A stretch of 11,477 nucleotides of DNA from Candidatus Altimarinota bacterium (GTDB lineage Bacteria; Patescibacteriota; Gracilibacteria; UBA4473): contig CAJQJI010000060.1 in assembly GCA_905478675.1 (NCBI GenBank), positions 1-11,477 on the forward strand. Direction: 5' to 3'. Shown here in pieces: positions 1 to 6,046 of the stretch; the stretch's first letter is position 1, and each line of letters opens with the position of its first letter. The notes under the pieces are model-generated. The model was not told the origin of the DNA. It did no database searches and was given only the letters and a program-made list of their open reading frames with translations. A program made the position numbers and the translations under genes.

Positions 1-49
1 CGCGATTATTGCGGCTTGGCTCAATGCTTGGTTATACGCCGAAGTTTAG
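1..49 (+). CDS. C-terminal end of an unidentified protein (partial)
   Basis: A frame open from the left edge reads AIIAAWLNAWLYAEV and stops at TAG (47-49). The visible 15 residues are hydrophobic with two Trp, perhaps the end of a membrane or amphipathic helix. That is too little to name a family. A strong hairpin terminator follows about 40 bases later, which supports this being a genuine gene end. The gene is convergent with the small minus-strand gene that follows. Confidence 0.5.
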   Translation, partial: AIIAAWLNAWLYAEV

Positions 50-75
50 ATTTATAGGTTAGAAAGCTAGATAGC

Positions 76-89
76 GAGACTCTAGTCTC
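76..89. repeat. GAGAC-TCTA-GTCTC inverted repeat
   Basis: Five-base arms GAGAC and GTCTC flank a TCTA loop, just ahead of the terminator hairpin and 26 bases after the upstream stop codon. A related palindrome with the same arms follows leuA at 7617-7628. It could be an accessory hairpin stabilising the 3' end, or chance. Confidence 0.35.
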
Positions 90-120
90 AGTAAAAAGCT
101 CCCTTGGGAGCTTTTTTACT
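90..120. terminator. Bidirectional rho-independent terminator
   Basis: The arms AGTAAAAAGCTCCC (90-103) and GGGAGCTTTTTTACT (106-120) form a long stem with a minimal loop. There is a T-run on the plus side and an A-run on the other, so it can end transcription in both directions. It lies between two convergent genes, 15 bases from the stop codon of the minus-strand gene. Confidence 0.9.
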
Positions 121-134
121 AGCAACCTAGGACA

Positions 135-395
135 CTAAATTCTTATCACCCCTTGGTTTATTTTTACCGCCGCATGGCCAGAGACCCGGGCGACCGTTCC
201 AATGCGTTTCTGACAATTCGGACAAAAAATTTCTGTTTCTAACGGCACGGGCGGCTCATTTATAAATAAACCAAAAGGATCTTCCTTTATACGCCCAAAA
301 TACATTTTACGAAGTCGCCCACGCCCGCCCTTTAAATAAACGGCTAAAGCGGTTCCACATTCACACACTACGGGGAGAGATTTAAAACGAGTCAT
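135..395 (-). CDS. Small CxC/CxxC putative zinc-ribbon protein
   Basis: Unrecognised 86-residue protein. It has a CECG knuckle (Cys11, Cys13) and a CPNC knuckle (Cys58, Cys61), a spacing compatible with one zinc ribbon whose halves are joined by a basic, Gly-rich middle (GGRGRLRK near residues 23-30). That suggests nucleic-acid or ribosome association, as inference only. I chose ATG at 395 because AAGGA sits four bases upstream, the only well-placed Shine-Dalgarno sequence in the window. An in-frame TTG at 434 would add 13 residues but has no such signal and would run close to the rpsT -35 box. Stop is TAG. The gene is divergent from rpsT and convergent with the left-edge gene. Confidence 0.75.
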   Translation of the reverse strand: MTRFKSLPVVCECGTALAVYLKGGRGRLRKMYFGRIKEDPFGLFINEPPVPLETEIFCPNCQKRIGTVARVSGHAAVKINQGVIRI

Positions 396-438
396 ATCGT
401 CCTTAAGCCTAACAAAGCTAAAAGTTAAGTGCAAAAGC

Positions 439-466
439 TTGACGACTATTTAGTTTTGCTTATATT
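439..466 (+). promoter_or_regulatory. rpsT promoter (TTGACG-N16-TATATT)
   Basis: The -35 box TTGACG (439-444) and -10 box TATATT (461-466) are separated by 16 bases. Transcription should begin near 473, giving a 5' UTR of only about 18 bases with no Shine-Dalgarno sequence. The same two hexamers with the same spacer occur ahead of rpmE. Confidence 0.75.
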
Positions 467-490
467 CGCGAGGCTTAAATTGCAAAAAAT

Positions 491-808
491 ATGCCTATTA
501 TCAAGTCCGCTATCAAACGAGTTAGAATAGAAGCTCGTCGTCAAAAACGAAACACTATTACTAAGAATCGTTACCGAGAACTTATTAAAGAGTTCACTGC
601 CTTAGTTGCAGATGGAAAAACAGACGAAGCTACTAAATTGTTTCCGCTCGTACAAAAATCACTTGATATGGCGGTTAAAAAGAACTTACTCCACAAAAAC
701 AACGTGGCTCGAAAAAAATCTAACCTCGCTAAAATGCTTGGAACGGCTCCAGCCGCTAAAACGGAAAAAAAGCCAGCGGCTAAGAAAGCCCCAGCTAAAA
801 AAGCTTAA
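491..808 (+). CDS. rpsT: 30S ribosomal protein bS20
   Basis: bS20 binds 16S rRNA and helps fold the small subunit. The N-terminus (PIIKSAIKRVRIEARRQKRN) and the LHKNNVARKKSNLAKML segment near residues 67-83 are diagnostic. At 105 residues it exceeds the usual 85-90 because of a Lys/Ala/Pro-rich tail from about residue 85, which is probably disordered and RNA-binding. The ATG follows an A-rich stretch without a Shine-Dalgarno sequence. The gene is a single-gene unit with its own promoter and a terminator just after it. Stop is TAA. Confidence 0.97.
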   Translation: MPIIKSAIKRVRIEARRQKRNTITKNRYRELIKEFTALVADGKTDEATKLFPLVQKSLDMAVKKNLLHKNNVARKKSNLAKMLGTAPAAKTEKKPAAKKAPAKKA

Positions 809-828
809 TTAAAGGATCTAGCCTTTAA
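809..828 (+). other. Small 3' hairpin after rpsT
   Basis: TTAAAGG (809-815) and CCTTTAA (822-828) form a perfect 7-bp stem with a six-base loop, directly after the rpsT stop codon and before the terminator. It has no T-tract, so it is more likely a 3'-end stabiliser or part of a double hairpin than a terminator. Confidence 0.45.
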
Positions 829-833
829 ACTAT

Positions 834-860
834 AAAAAAACCGCCAATGGCGGTTTTTTT
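834..860. terminator. Bidirectional terminator shared by rpsT and the lspA operon
   Basis: A seven-A run, the CCGCC-AAT-GGCGG stem-loop (841-853) and a seven-T run make a symmetric hairpin that works on both strands. It ends rpsT on the plus strand and, about 55 bases past the lspA stop, the long minus-strand block. Confidence 0.93.
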
Positions 861-914
861 ATTATTAAATAATTGAACACTGCAAAAAAGTTTTTGTCTC
901 TTTTTTCAAAACTT

Positions 915-1379
915 CTATCCGCTTGTTACTTCATGCCAAATAAGCAACGCCACCCCGATACAAATAAAGCTATCGGCTAGATTAAAAACCGGAAACGTAC
1001 TAACGCTTATAAAATCGGTTACCGCCCCAAGCCAAAAGCGATCAATCAAATTGCCGAGCGCCCCAGCCATAATTAAAGCATAGCTTAGACGCATTGTGGT
1101 TGAAAACTGCTTAACCCACAATTGCCAACCTAAATAAAGGCTTACAACAACCGCTATCACACTTGAAAGCCCCCCTGGAACAGGTAAAGAAAAAGCAATG
1201 CCTTTGTTCTCCACAAACACTATTTGCAACCAATCGGGAATAAGCACTATAGGCAGATCTAGCCATTCACGAATAGCGTATTTACTGATTTGATCCAGAA
1301 TGATTAAATCAAGCACTAGCCCGTACCAAACATAAGGTTTTTGCCAAAAATTGAGCGTTGACTGCGTTTCTTGGTTCAT
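915..1379 (-). CDS. lspA: Lipoprotein signal peptidase (signal peptidase II)
   Basis: An inner-membrane aspartyl protease that removes signal peptides from lipidated prolipoproteins. The protein has 154 residues, a normal length, with four hydrophobic segments. All family blocks are present: LDQISK near residue 29, NKGIAFS near 58, AGALGNLIDR near 105-114 and PVFNLADS near 130-137. The catalytic Asp pair is Asp113 (NLIDR) and Asp136 (NLADS). I chose ATG at 1379; a TTG immediately upstream would add one residue. No Shine-Dalgarno sequence is visible. It is the last gene of the minus-strand block, 51 bases after pabB, and is followed by the shared terminator. Stop is TAG. Confidence 0.95.
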   Translation of the reverse strand: MNQETQSTLNFWQKPYVWYGLVLDLIILDQISKYAIREWLDLPIVLIPDWLQIVFVENKGIAFSLPVPGGLSSVIAVVVSLYLGWQLWVKQFSTTMRLSYALIMAGALGNLIDRFWLGAVTDFISVSTFPVFNLADSFICIGVALLIWHEVTSG

Positions 1380-1430
1380 CAAGGTTCAGCATACTCATGT
1401 AAAGGCTTTTTGGGTAGTGAACTTCGCTCG

Positions 1431-2528
1431 TTATTTAGGCTTAAAGCGCACACAATCTTTTAAAATTTGAGCCTTTTGCAGTGTCTCTTGCCACTCGGAT
1501 TTTGGGTCTGATTCTATGGTAATCCCCGCGCCTACTGGGAAATTCCAGGTATTTTGAACGGCATCTATAAACAAAGTTCGAATCAAAATATTAAAAATTG
1601 ATTTCTGTGGACTTAACCGAACCCCAAAGGTCCCAGTATAAAAACCACGGTCAAAGCTTTCCGCCGTTTTTAATAACTTTAAAACTCGCGCTTTAGGCGC
1701 GCCGGAGATAGAACCAGCTGGCAGAAGCTCTTTATAATCTTTCCAAGATAAAGCCGATTGAGCCAGCGTACCACAAACCTCGGCTCGAGCATGATAGAAG
1801 CCCGCTTCCTCAGTTAAATAACGCTCGCGTTCTAGCCATACTTTATTACAAATTTTGCCTAAATCATTTCGCATTAAATCCGTAATCATGTGGAGCTCTG
1901 AGATTTCTTTTTCGGAATGTTCTAAAAAATCTTTCGTGCCCGTGCCTTTAATCGGATAGGTTTTAAGCTGGTTCTCGCTTTGCACTAAAAAAGTTTCTGG
2001 TGACAATGAACAAAATATTTGTTCTTTAGTGATAACCACGCCTCCACAATGATTTTTATCGAGCTTTAAAAATTCATAAAAGGCTTTAAGCACCATTAGT
2101 TTAGCGGATGTACTATCTGGTAAATCCCCCGTAATTGACTGCGTGAAGTTAGCGACCCAAAACTCACCAGATCGTGCTTTGTGCTGTAAAGCTTCAACTT
2201 TTTTTATGAATGAAGCCTCGGTCTCAGTCGCGGCCTGCGCTAAATTAAGCGTGTCTAAACCAGCCTCAAACGACTCTAAAATTTCTATGGATTTATCATT
2301 TTTTTCATACTCCCCTGCCGCAAAATCATCAAAATACCACTGATAACACAAATCCCCTTCAAAACTATTCACACTAAACAATGGGAACGGTCCCGCCTCA
2401 AAACTAGCCGTATGCTTTTTCCCTGTACCGCTATAAAACTGGTGCCCTACTACTTCGTTTTTAACACTAAAAAAGATTCCCTCTTCCCCGGCCATGACGG
2501 TCTCTACAAATACCTCATACGCGTTCAT
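1431..2528 (-). CDS. pabB: Aminodeoxychorismate synthase component I (chorismate-binding enzyme)
   Basis: Converts chorismate to 4-amino-4-deoxychorismate for p-aminobenzoate and folate synthesis, using ammonia from a PabA partner not encoded here. The 365-residue protein keeps the chorismate-binding core: SPETF near 176, PIKGTG near 192-197, the E..MITDLMRNDLG block near 211-224, PAGSISGAPK at 270-279, YTGTFG at 297-302, and GAGITIESDPKSEW at 333-346. The Lys in PIKGTG is typical of PabB, whereas anthranilate synthases usually have PIAGT there. The N-terminal region is short and divergent, as in compact PabB forms. GAGGT lies only one base ahead of the ATG, too close for a normal Shine-Dalgarno. 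An alternative ATG at codon 13 would cut a likely structural strand. Stop is TAA. Confidence 0.85.
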   Translation of the reverse strand: MNAYEVFVETVMAGEEGIFFSVKNEVVGHQFYSGTGKKHTASFEAGPFPLFSVNSFEGDLCYQWYFDDFAAGEYEKNDKSIEILESFEAGLDTLNLAQAATETEASFIKKVEALQHKARSGEFWVANFTQSITGDLPDSTSAKLMVLKAFYEFLKLDKNHCGGVVITKEQIFCSLSPETFLVQSENQLKTYPIKGTGTKDFLEHSEKEISELHMITDLMRNDLGKICNKVWLERERYLTEEAGFYHARAEVCGTLAQSALSWKDYKELLPAGSISGAPKARVLKLLKTAESFDRGFYTGTFGVRLSPQKSIFNILIRTLFIDAVQNTWNFPVGAGITIESDPKSEWQETLQKAQILKDCVRFKPK

Positions 2529-2574
2529 ACCTCTAATTTAATTATTTTATGGACGGTCGGCTTCTTTTAAAAAA

Positions 2575-3303
2575 CTAAACCGCCTTTTTATCGAAGTTCG
2601 GACTCCATGATTCTTTTGTATTTAACGCTTGCATGGCGGCATCGGTTTGCGCTTCTTTTTTTGATTTTCCAGAACCGGTTCCGACTAAGGTTTCCTCTAA
2701 ATACGCCCCCATTTTAAATTCTTTTTCATGGTCTTTCCCTACGGCTTCTAACACTTCGTACGTAGGCGTAATCCCAAACTCCCCTTGAGTAAATTCTTGA
2801 AAAGCGGACTTGGCATCAATGTGCGCCCCTTCTTCTAAAATTTCATCCAATTCGACTAAAACGAAGCGTTTAATGAAATCTTCGGCGACCACCATTCCCC
2901 CAGATAAGTAGAGCGCCCCAATTAAGGCCTCTAAAACGTTTGCCAGTAAATAATCTTTACCACGCCCACCAGATCGATCTTCCCCACGTGAAAGGCGTAA
3001 TATATCGCCTAATTCTAACTTACGAGCGACTGTCGCTAGATTTTCTCGTTTAACCAAAGCGGATCGGTAATTGGTTAAAACCCCTTCAGGGTCTGGAAAG
3101 CGATGAAACAAAAACTCGGTTGTTACGAGTTCTAAAACGGCATCGCCTAGAAATTCTAAACGCTCATTGTGGTCTTGAACCGTATTACTATTAATGGCTG
3201 AACGATGCGTAAACGCTTCAATAAACAAAACCTTATGCGACTCAAGCAAACTGGTCGGCAAGTCTATTTTTTGAGCTAACTGTTGTAACGCTTCCATCGA
3301 CAT
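2575..3303 (-). CDS. rnc: Ribonuclease III
   Basis: A double-strand-specific endoribonuclease that processes rRNA precursors and other structured RNAs. The 242 residues comprise a catalytic domain (about 1-155) and a dsRNA-binding domain (about 163-230, ending GSGKSKKEAQTDAAMQAL). The signature NERLEFLGDAVLE spans 46-58 and carries Glu47, Glu50 and Asp54. The second metal-site motif reads LLANVLEALIGALYL. Glu125 is conserved, but Asn122 replaces the Asp found in E. coli (D114). Translation may start at ATG 3303 or ATG 3297; neither has a Shine-Dalgarno sequence. It follows nusB by 45 bases. Stop is TAG. Confidence 0.96.
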   Translation of the reverse strand: MSMEALQQLAQKIDLPTSLLESHKVLFIEAFTHRSAINSNTVQDHNERLEFLGDAVLELVTTEFLFHRFPDPEGVLTNYRSALVKRENLATVARKLELGDILRLSRGEDRSGGRGKDYLLANVLEALIGALYLSGGMVVAEDFIKRFVLVELDEILEEGAHIDAKSAFQEFTQGEFGITPTYEVLEAVGKDHEKEFKMGAYLEETLVGTGSGKSKKEAQTDAAMQALNTKESWSPNFDKKAV

Positions 3304-3348
3304 AAATTATAACTATTAGACCGTAAAAAACTAGTCCTCTAAAACCTA

Positions 3349-3783
3349 CTATTGTTTCGTTCGCTCTAGCCCCAAACTTTTTAGGTAGCTATCGAGTACC
3401 CCATTTAAAAATGAAGGTGATTTGTCTTCCCCGTACTGTTTGGCGAGCTCAATATATTCATTTATCACTACGACTGGTGGGGTTTCCATAAATTTCATTT
3501 CACTAATCCCCAAAATCAACAAGGCTCGGTTGATAGGCGCAATTTTTTCAAATTTATACTCTGGCGCAAAGGCCCGAATGAGTAACTTAATTTTACCAAT
3601 ATTTTTAACCGCCGTATTTACAATTTCCCAAGAAAAATCATCCGCTTTTTGATCATCAATTTCTAATAAAATGTAATCAAAACAGTCTTTAAGTACTGGT
3701 TCTTCATTTCTTTCTAAATAAAAAAACAGCGTCTTCAAAGCCAAAACTCGACTCTGCCGCCGCTGTATTCTTTTTTCGCTCAT
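3349..3783 (-). CDS. nusB: Transcription antitermination factor NusB
   Basis: NusB pairs with ribosomal protein uS10 on boxA RNA to promote antitermination of rRNA transcription. The protein is 144 residues and all-helical, with a basic N-terminus (QRRQSRVLALKTLF) and the family core INRALLILGISEM (84-96), followed by PVVVINEYIELAKQYG and FLNGVLD to residue 131. The start is ATG 3783, 17 bases after the rpmF stop, without a Shine-Dalgarno sequence. A position between rpmF and rnc fits a transcription and rRNA-processing unit. Stop is TAG. Confidence 0.96.
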   Translation of the reverse strand: MSEKRIQRRQSRVLALKTLFFYLERNEEPVLKDCFDYILLEIDDQKADDFSWEIVNTAVKNIGKIKLLIRAFAPEYKFEKIAPINRALLILGISEMKFMETPPVVVINEYIELAKQYGEDKSPSFLNGVLDSYLKSLGLERTKQ

Positions 3784-3800
3784 GTATCAAAATTGGTAAA

Positions 3801-4040
3801 CTAAGCTTCAATCGCTTTTACTTTAGTCGCCGTAGCTTTACCACCAGTTGTTACTTGACGACCTTTGTACATCCCGCTTGGAGAAGCAAAATGACGAAGT
3901 TTTGTTTCACCCGTCGTTGGGCATTTATCAAGCACTAAACCTTTTTCAAGTTTTTTTCGTTGTTCACTCACCCATTTACTATGACGTGATCGGCTTGATG
4001 ACTTAGCTTGTTGTTTCTTTGGTACAGGTTTTTTAGACAT
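3801..4040 (-). CDS. rpmF: 50S ribosomal protein bL32, cysteine-poor form
   Basis: A 79-residue protein recognised by the basic PVPKKQQAKSSSRSRHS start (residues 5-21) and the conserved GMYKGRQV block (56-63). The usual C-x2-C / C-x2-C zinc ribbon is degraded. Only Cys40 remains in the stretch CPTTGETKLRHFASPSG, so it very probably binds no zinc. A short tail follows GRQV. The start at ATG 4040 lies six bases after the stop of the membrane protein gene, indicating co-transcription. Stop is TAG. Confidence 0.92.
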   Translation of the reverse strand: MSKKPVPKKQQAKSSSRSRHSKWVSEQRKKLEKGLVLDKCPTTGETKLRHFASPSGMYKGRQVTTGGKATATKVKAIEA

Positions 4041-4046
4041 GGTGTT

Positions 4047-5093
4047 TTAAAGTTTTACAGACTGATTTTTGGCGATTTGCAACATCAATAAATATTGAAA
4101 CAATGATGTTATCGGGCCAAAAATAAACAAACTGAGGAAGAATGCAAGCAAATCTGTTAAGTGTAAAACATCGGCTGGATCTACCGCTGGCACTAAGATT
4201 ATAGGATCCACGCTCGCTATCAAACCCAGTCCCGTATTCAAGGCATATAAAAGGATTACAAAGAGCCCCCACATTAAGGCCGTAAAGCACCAAGCCCCCT
4301 TAGTTATAGATTTTGCCGTTTCGAAAGTTTTTGCAATATTTTGTTGTGAATGGATCAACGCTGGCAAAGCAAACAACATCTGCACCGCCTTTAATACTAA
4401 ATAGATAAGAGCGCCTAAAAACACGAACGCTAGTCCTATTGGAAACCAGTCTCTCATCAATACGTTATTTTCAAAGATATTATCGTTAAAATATAAAATT
4501 AAATCCCAAGCAATAAAAACTCCCAGTGCCAAAAGTAAAGGCCAAGTAATGTAAAAGAAAACTTTAAGTGCTAAACCAAGATAGCGCGCAAATAAATGTA
4601 TTCCTTCCTTAAAAATTAAGCTAAAAACACCACGGGGTTTACCCGTTAGATGATCTTTAATTAAAGATAAAAAAGCGATTTTTGAAATAATACCAATAAA
4701 AACAGCGTACAAGAACCACAAGAAGATACTCACTAATGAGGCTATAAACTGAAACAGGCTTGGCGGGGTTCCAACCTGTAAATTCGCTATTATATTTTCA
4801 AGTCCTTTAGGGCCACCAAGCAGCATAAACATGGCGGTTGAAAGTAAAACTAGCCCCACAATTTGCAGCCCTAAAGTCGTAAACAAAATAAGCGTGTAGC
4901 GTCCAATAATATGTCTCCAAGCGGTTACGGATTGCTCAAATAGACTGGACCATTGTTTCCAACTAAAAAAAACACCTTTGGCTTTAGTTGGTTTAACCGC
5001 CGCTGATGTTTTTTGAGCCACCACCTTTTTTTTAGAAACAGTTTTTTTAACTGTTTTCTTCTTTGTAACTCCATCTTTTTTAGGTGTCGGCAT
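4047..5093 (-). CDS. Six-TM membrane protein with Lys-rich N-terminus, function unknown
   Basis: Not recognised. The 348-residue protein begins with a strongly basic, low-complexity cytoplasmic stretch (residues 4-39, many Lys/Val/Thr/Ala), followed by about six hydrophobic helices near 66-92, 114-143, 172-200, 217-245, 267-293 and 312-338. Conserved-looking loops are FETAKSITKGAW (257-268) and a Gly/Pro-containing segment near 148-156. The overall pattern resembles polytopic proteins annotated as 'glycerophosphoryl diester phosphodiesterase membrane domain' or DUF975-like, but I see no catalytic motif. It sits between rpmE and rpmF with gaps of 24 and six bases, so it is co-expressed with ribosomal proteins. 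Start is ATG 5093, stop TAA, no Shine-Dalgarno sequence. Confidence 0.8.
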   Translation of the reverse strand: MPTPKKDGVTKKKTVKKTVSKKKVVAQKTSAAVKPTKAKGVFFSWKQWSSLFEQSVTAWRHIIGRYTLILFTTLGLQIVGLVLLSTAMFMLLGGPKGLENIIANLQVGTPPSLFQFIASLVSIFLWFLYAVFIGIISKIAFLSLIKDHLTGKPRGVFSLIFKEGIHLFARYLGLALKVFFYITWPLLLALGVFIAWDLILYFNDNIFENNVLMRDWFPIGLAFVFLGALIYLVLKAVQMLFALPALIHSQQNIAKTFETAKSITKGAWCFTALMWGLFVILLYALNTGLGLIASVDPIILVPAVDPADVLHLTDLLAFFLSLFIFGPITSLFQYLLMLQIAKNQSVKL

Positions 5094-5117
5094 TGAAATC
5101 GAGTGTTAAAATAAAAC

Positions 5118-5375
5118 TTAAGACTTAAGCGTCTTAGCTCGTTCCATCTTAGCACGAAACTTATCAACTCGACCAGACGTATCTAGAATATTTTGTTTCC
5201 CAGTGTAGAAAGGGTGAGAAGCCGAGCTCACATCAACCCGAATTACAAAGTATTTTACCCCATTGTGTTCTTCTGTTTCTTCAGACGTCATCGTTGAAGT
5301 CATGAAAAAGTCTTTTTTGGCATTCGCATCGCGAAAGATTACAGGGTTTACGGTTGGATGAATATCGGCTTTCAT
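5118..5375 (-). CDS. rpmE: 50S ribosomal protein bL31, zinc-free (type B-like)
   Basis: An 85-residue protein with the N-terminal DIHPTVNPVIF block and the hallmark SSASHPFYTGKQN (near 50-62), followed by DTSGRVDKFRAK. The type A cysteines are all absent: Ser and Ala occupy the segment before HPFYTGK. This is the form that does not bind zinc, often called type B. It is the first gene of the minus-strand block, with a clear promoter upstream. The region before ATG 5375 has no Shine-Dalgarno sequence. Stop is TAA. Confidence 0.94.
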   Translation of the reverse strand: MKADIHPTVNPVIFRDANAKKDFFMTSTMTSEETEEHNGVKYFVIRVDVSSASHPFYTGKQNILDTSGRVDKFRAKMERAKTLKS

Positions 5376-5401
5376 AGGAAAGTAAGTAAAATATTATTTA
5401 G

Positions 5402-5416
5402 AGAGCTTTCTGCTCT
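5402..5416 (-). other. Hairpin in the rpmE 5' leader
   Basis: The predicted rpmE leader of about 47 bases contains a 5-bp stem (AGAGC / GCTCT) with a five-base loop. Ribosomal protein leaders are often autoregulatory, but this one is too small to assign a known bL31 leader class. Function is speculative. Confidence 0.3.
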
Positions 5417-5428
5417 GTAAGCCGGCGC

Positions 5429-5456
5429 AATATAAATTTTAGACGTTATACGTCAA
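5429..5456 (-). promoter_or_regulatory. rpmE operon promoter (TTGACG-N16-TATATT)
   Basis: On the minus strand, TTGACG (5456-5451) and TATATT (5434-5429) are 16 bases apart, identical to the rpsT promoter. Transcription should start near 5422. It would drive the whole block from rpmE to lspA, for which I see no other strong promoter. Confidence 0.75.
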
Positions 5457-5480
5457 GCGGAATTTCATCGATTATTTTAG

Positions 5481-5510
5481 TTGCCAAGCGACCTTGATCA
5501 CTTTTATAGT
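5481..5510 (+). promoter_or_regulatory. Candidate ridA promoter (TTGCCA-N18-TATAGT)
   Basis: TTGCCA (5481-5486) and TATAGT (5505-5510) lie just ahead of ridA. The predicted transcription start near 5517 is only about three bases from the ATG at 5520, so the mRNA would be leaderless or nearly so. Confidence 0.5.
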
Positions 5511-5519
5511 AAAGCGTGA

Positions 5520-5891
5520 ATGAAAATCATAAATACCCCACACGCCCCAGCCGCCATTGGCCCGTACAGTCAAGGCGTGGCCACCAACGGTTTAATCTTT
5601 TTTTCAGGACAAATTGCACTCACGCCTGAGGGGAACTTTTTGGACAGTTCCCTTGAAGCACAAGCCATTCAAGTTTTTAAAAATATTGACGCCCTGCTTG
5701 AAGAAGCCGGCGTAGGCAAAAACAACATTGTCAAAGCCACGGTTTTTTTAGAAGACTTGGCCCATTTTACAGCCTTTAACGAACTTTACGCTACCTGGCT
5801 CGACGGACACAAACCGGCTCGTAGTTGTGTTCAAGCAACGCTACCGAAAGGCGCGAAAGTGGAAGTAGAAGTGGTGGTAGCCTGTCCTTAG
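5520..5891 (+). CDS. ridA: RidA family reactive enamine/imine deaminase
   Basis: RidA hydrolyses reactive 2-aminoacrylate and related enamine/imine intermediates released by PLP enzymes such as threonine/serine dehydratase, protecting branched-chain amino acid metabolism. The 123-residue length is typical. Motifs are IGPYSQ near 13-18, FFSGQIAL near 27-34, and the signature KPARSCVQATLPKGAKVEVE (98-117) with the substrate-binding Arg101 and conserved Glu117. It is divergent from rpmE and lies upstream of the leucine leader, a neighbourhood that fits branched-chain amino acid metabolism. No Shine-Dalgarno sequence. Stop is TAG. Confidence 0.94.
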   Translation: MKIINTPHAPAAIGPYSQGVATNGLIFFSGQIALTPEGNFLDSSLEAQAIQVFKNIDALLEEAGVGKNNIVKATVFLEDLAHFTAFNELYATWLDGHKPARSCVQATLPKGAKVEVEVVVACP

Positions 5892-5906
5892 CTACAAAAA
5901 ATAAAC

Positions 5907-5934
5907 TTTACAACTGTCAGTGAAACTTCATAAT
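5907..5934 (+). promoter_or_regulatory. Leucine leader / leuA promoter (TTTACA-N16-CATAAT)
   Basis: TTTACA (5907-5912) and CATAAT (5929-5934) each match five of six consensus bases, with the 16-base spacer seen at rpsT and rpmE. The predicted start near 5941 is about four bases before the leader-peptide ATG at 5945, so the leader mRNA would be almost leaderless. Confidence 0.7.
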
Positions 5935-5944
5935 AAGTTTGTTA

Positions 5945-6001
5945 ATGAAGAATTTACGACTCAGCTCACTGCTCCTGCTTCGACTCGATCGAGCTGTTTA
6001 A
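5945..6001 (+). CDS. leuL: Leucine leader peptide of the leuA attenuator
   Basis: An 18-codon ORF, MKNLRLSSLLLLRLDRAV, stops at TAA (5999-6001). Seven of 18 residues are leucine, including four consecutive codons CTG CTC CTG CTT at 5969-5980. It begins right after a promoter and ends about 100 bases before leuA, with a terminator between. Its stop codon sits just past the segment (5989-5996) that forms the antiterminator, exactly where a terminating ribosome would mask it. It has no sequence resemblance to E. coli LeuL beyond the Leu run, as expected for a peptide selected for codons, not function. The symbol is used by analogy. Confidence 0.85.
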   Translation: MKNLRLSSLLLLRLDRAV

Positions 6002-6046
6002 GTGTGTGAACAAAGTCCTTTATTAACGCTTTACACCCCAGCTCGA
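5962..6046 (+). promoter_or_regulatory. Leucine attenuator: alternative RNA structures 1:2 and 2:3
   Basis: CAGCTC occurs twice, at 5962-5967 (region 1, inside the leader ORF) and at 6039-6044 (region 3, inside the terminator stem). Both can pair with GAGCTG at 5991-5996 (region 2). The 2:3 pairing extends to 8 bp (TCGAGCTG 5989-5996 with CAGCTCGA 6039-6046) and stacks on GTGTGAA (6004-6010) with TTTACAC (6030-6036), 7 bp including one G-U. This antiterminator consumes the left arm of the terminator. A ribosome stalled at Leu codons would block region 1 and allow 2:3. A ribosome at the leader stop would cover region 2 and allow termination. With no translation, 1:2 forms and termination is favoured. 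Confidence 0.82.

Noticed and set aside
1431..2528. Anthranilate synthase component I (TrpE) instead of PabB
   Set aside because: The PIKGTG motif carries the Lys typical of PabB. The protein is shorter than TrpE and no trp genes are nearby. Some doubt remains.
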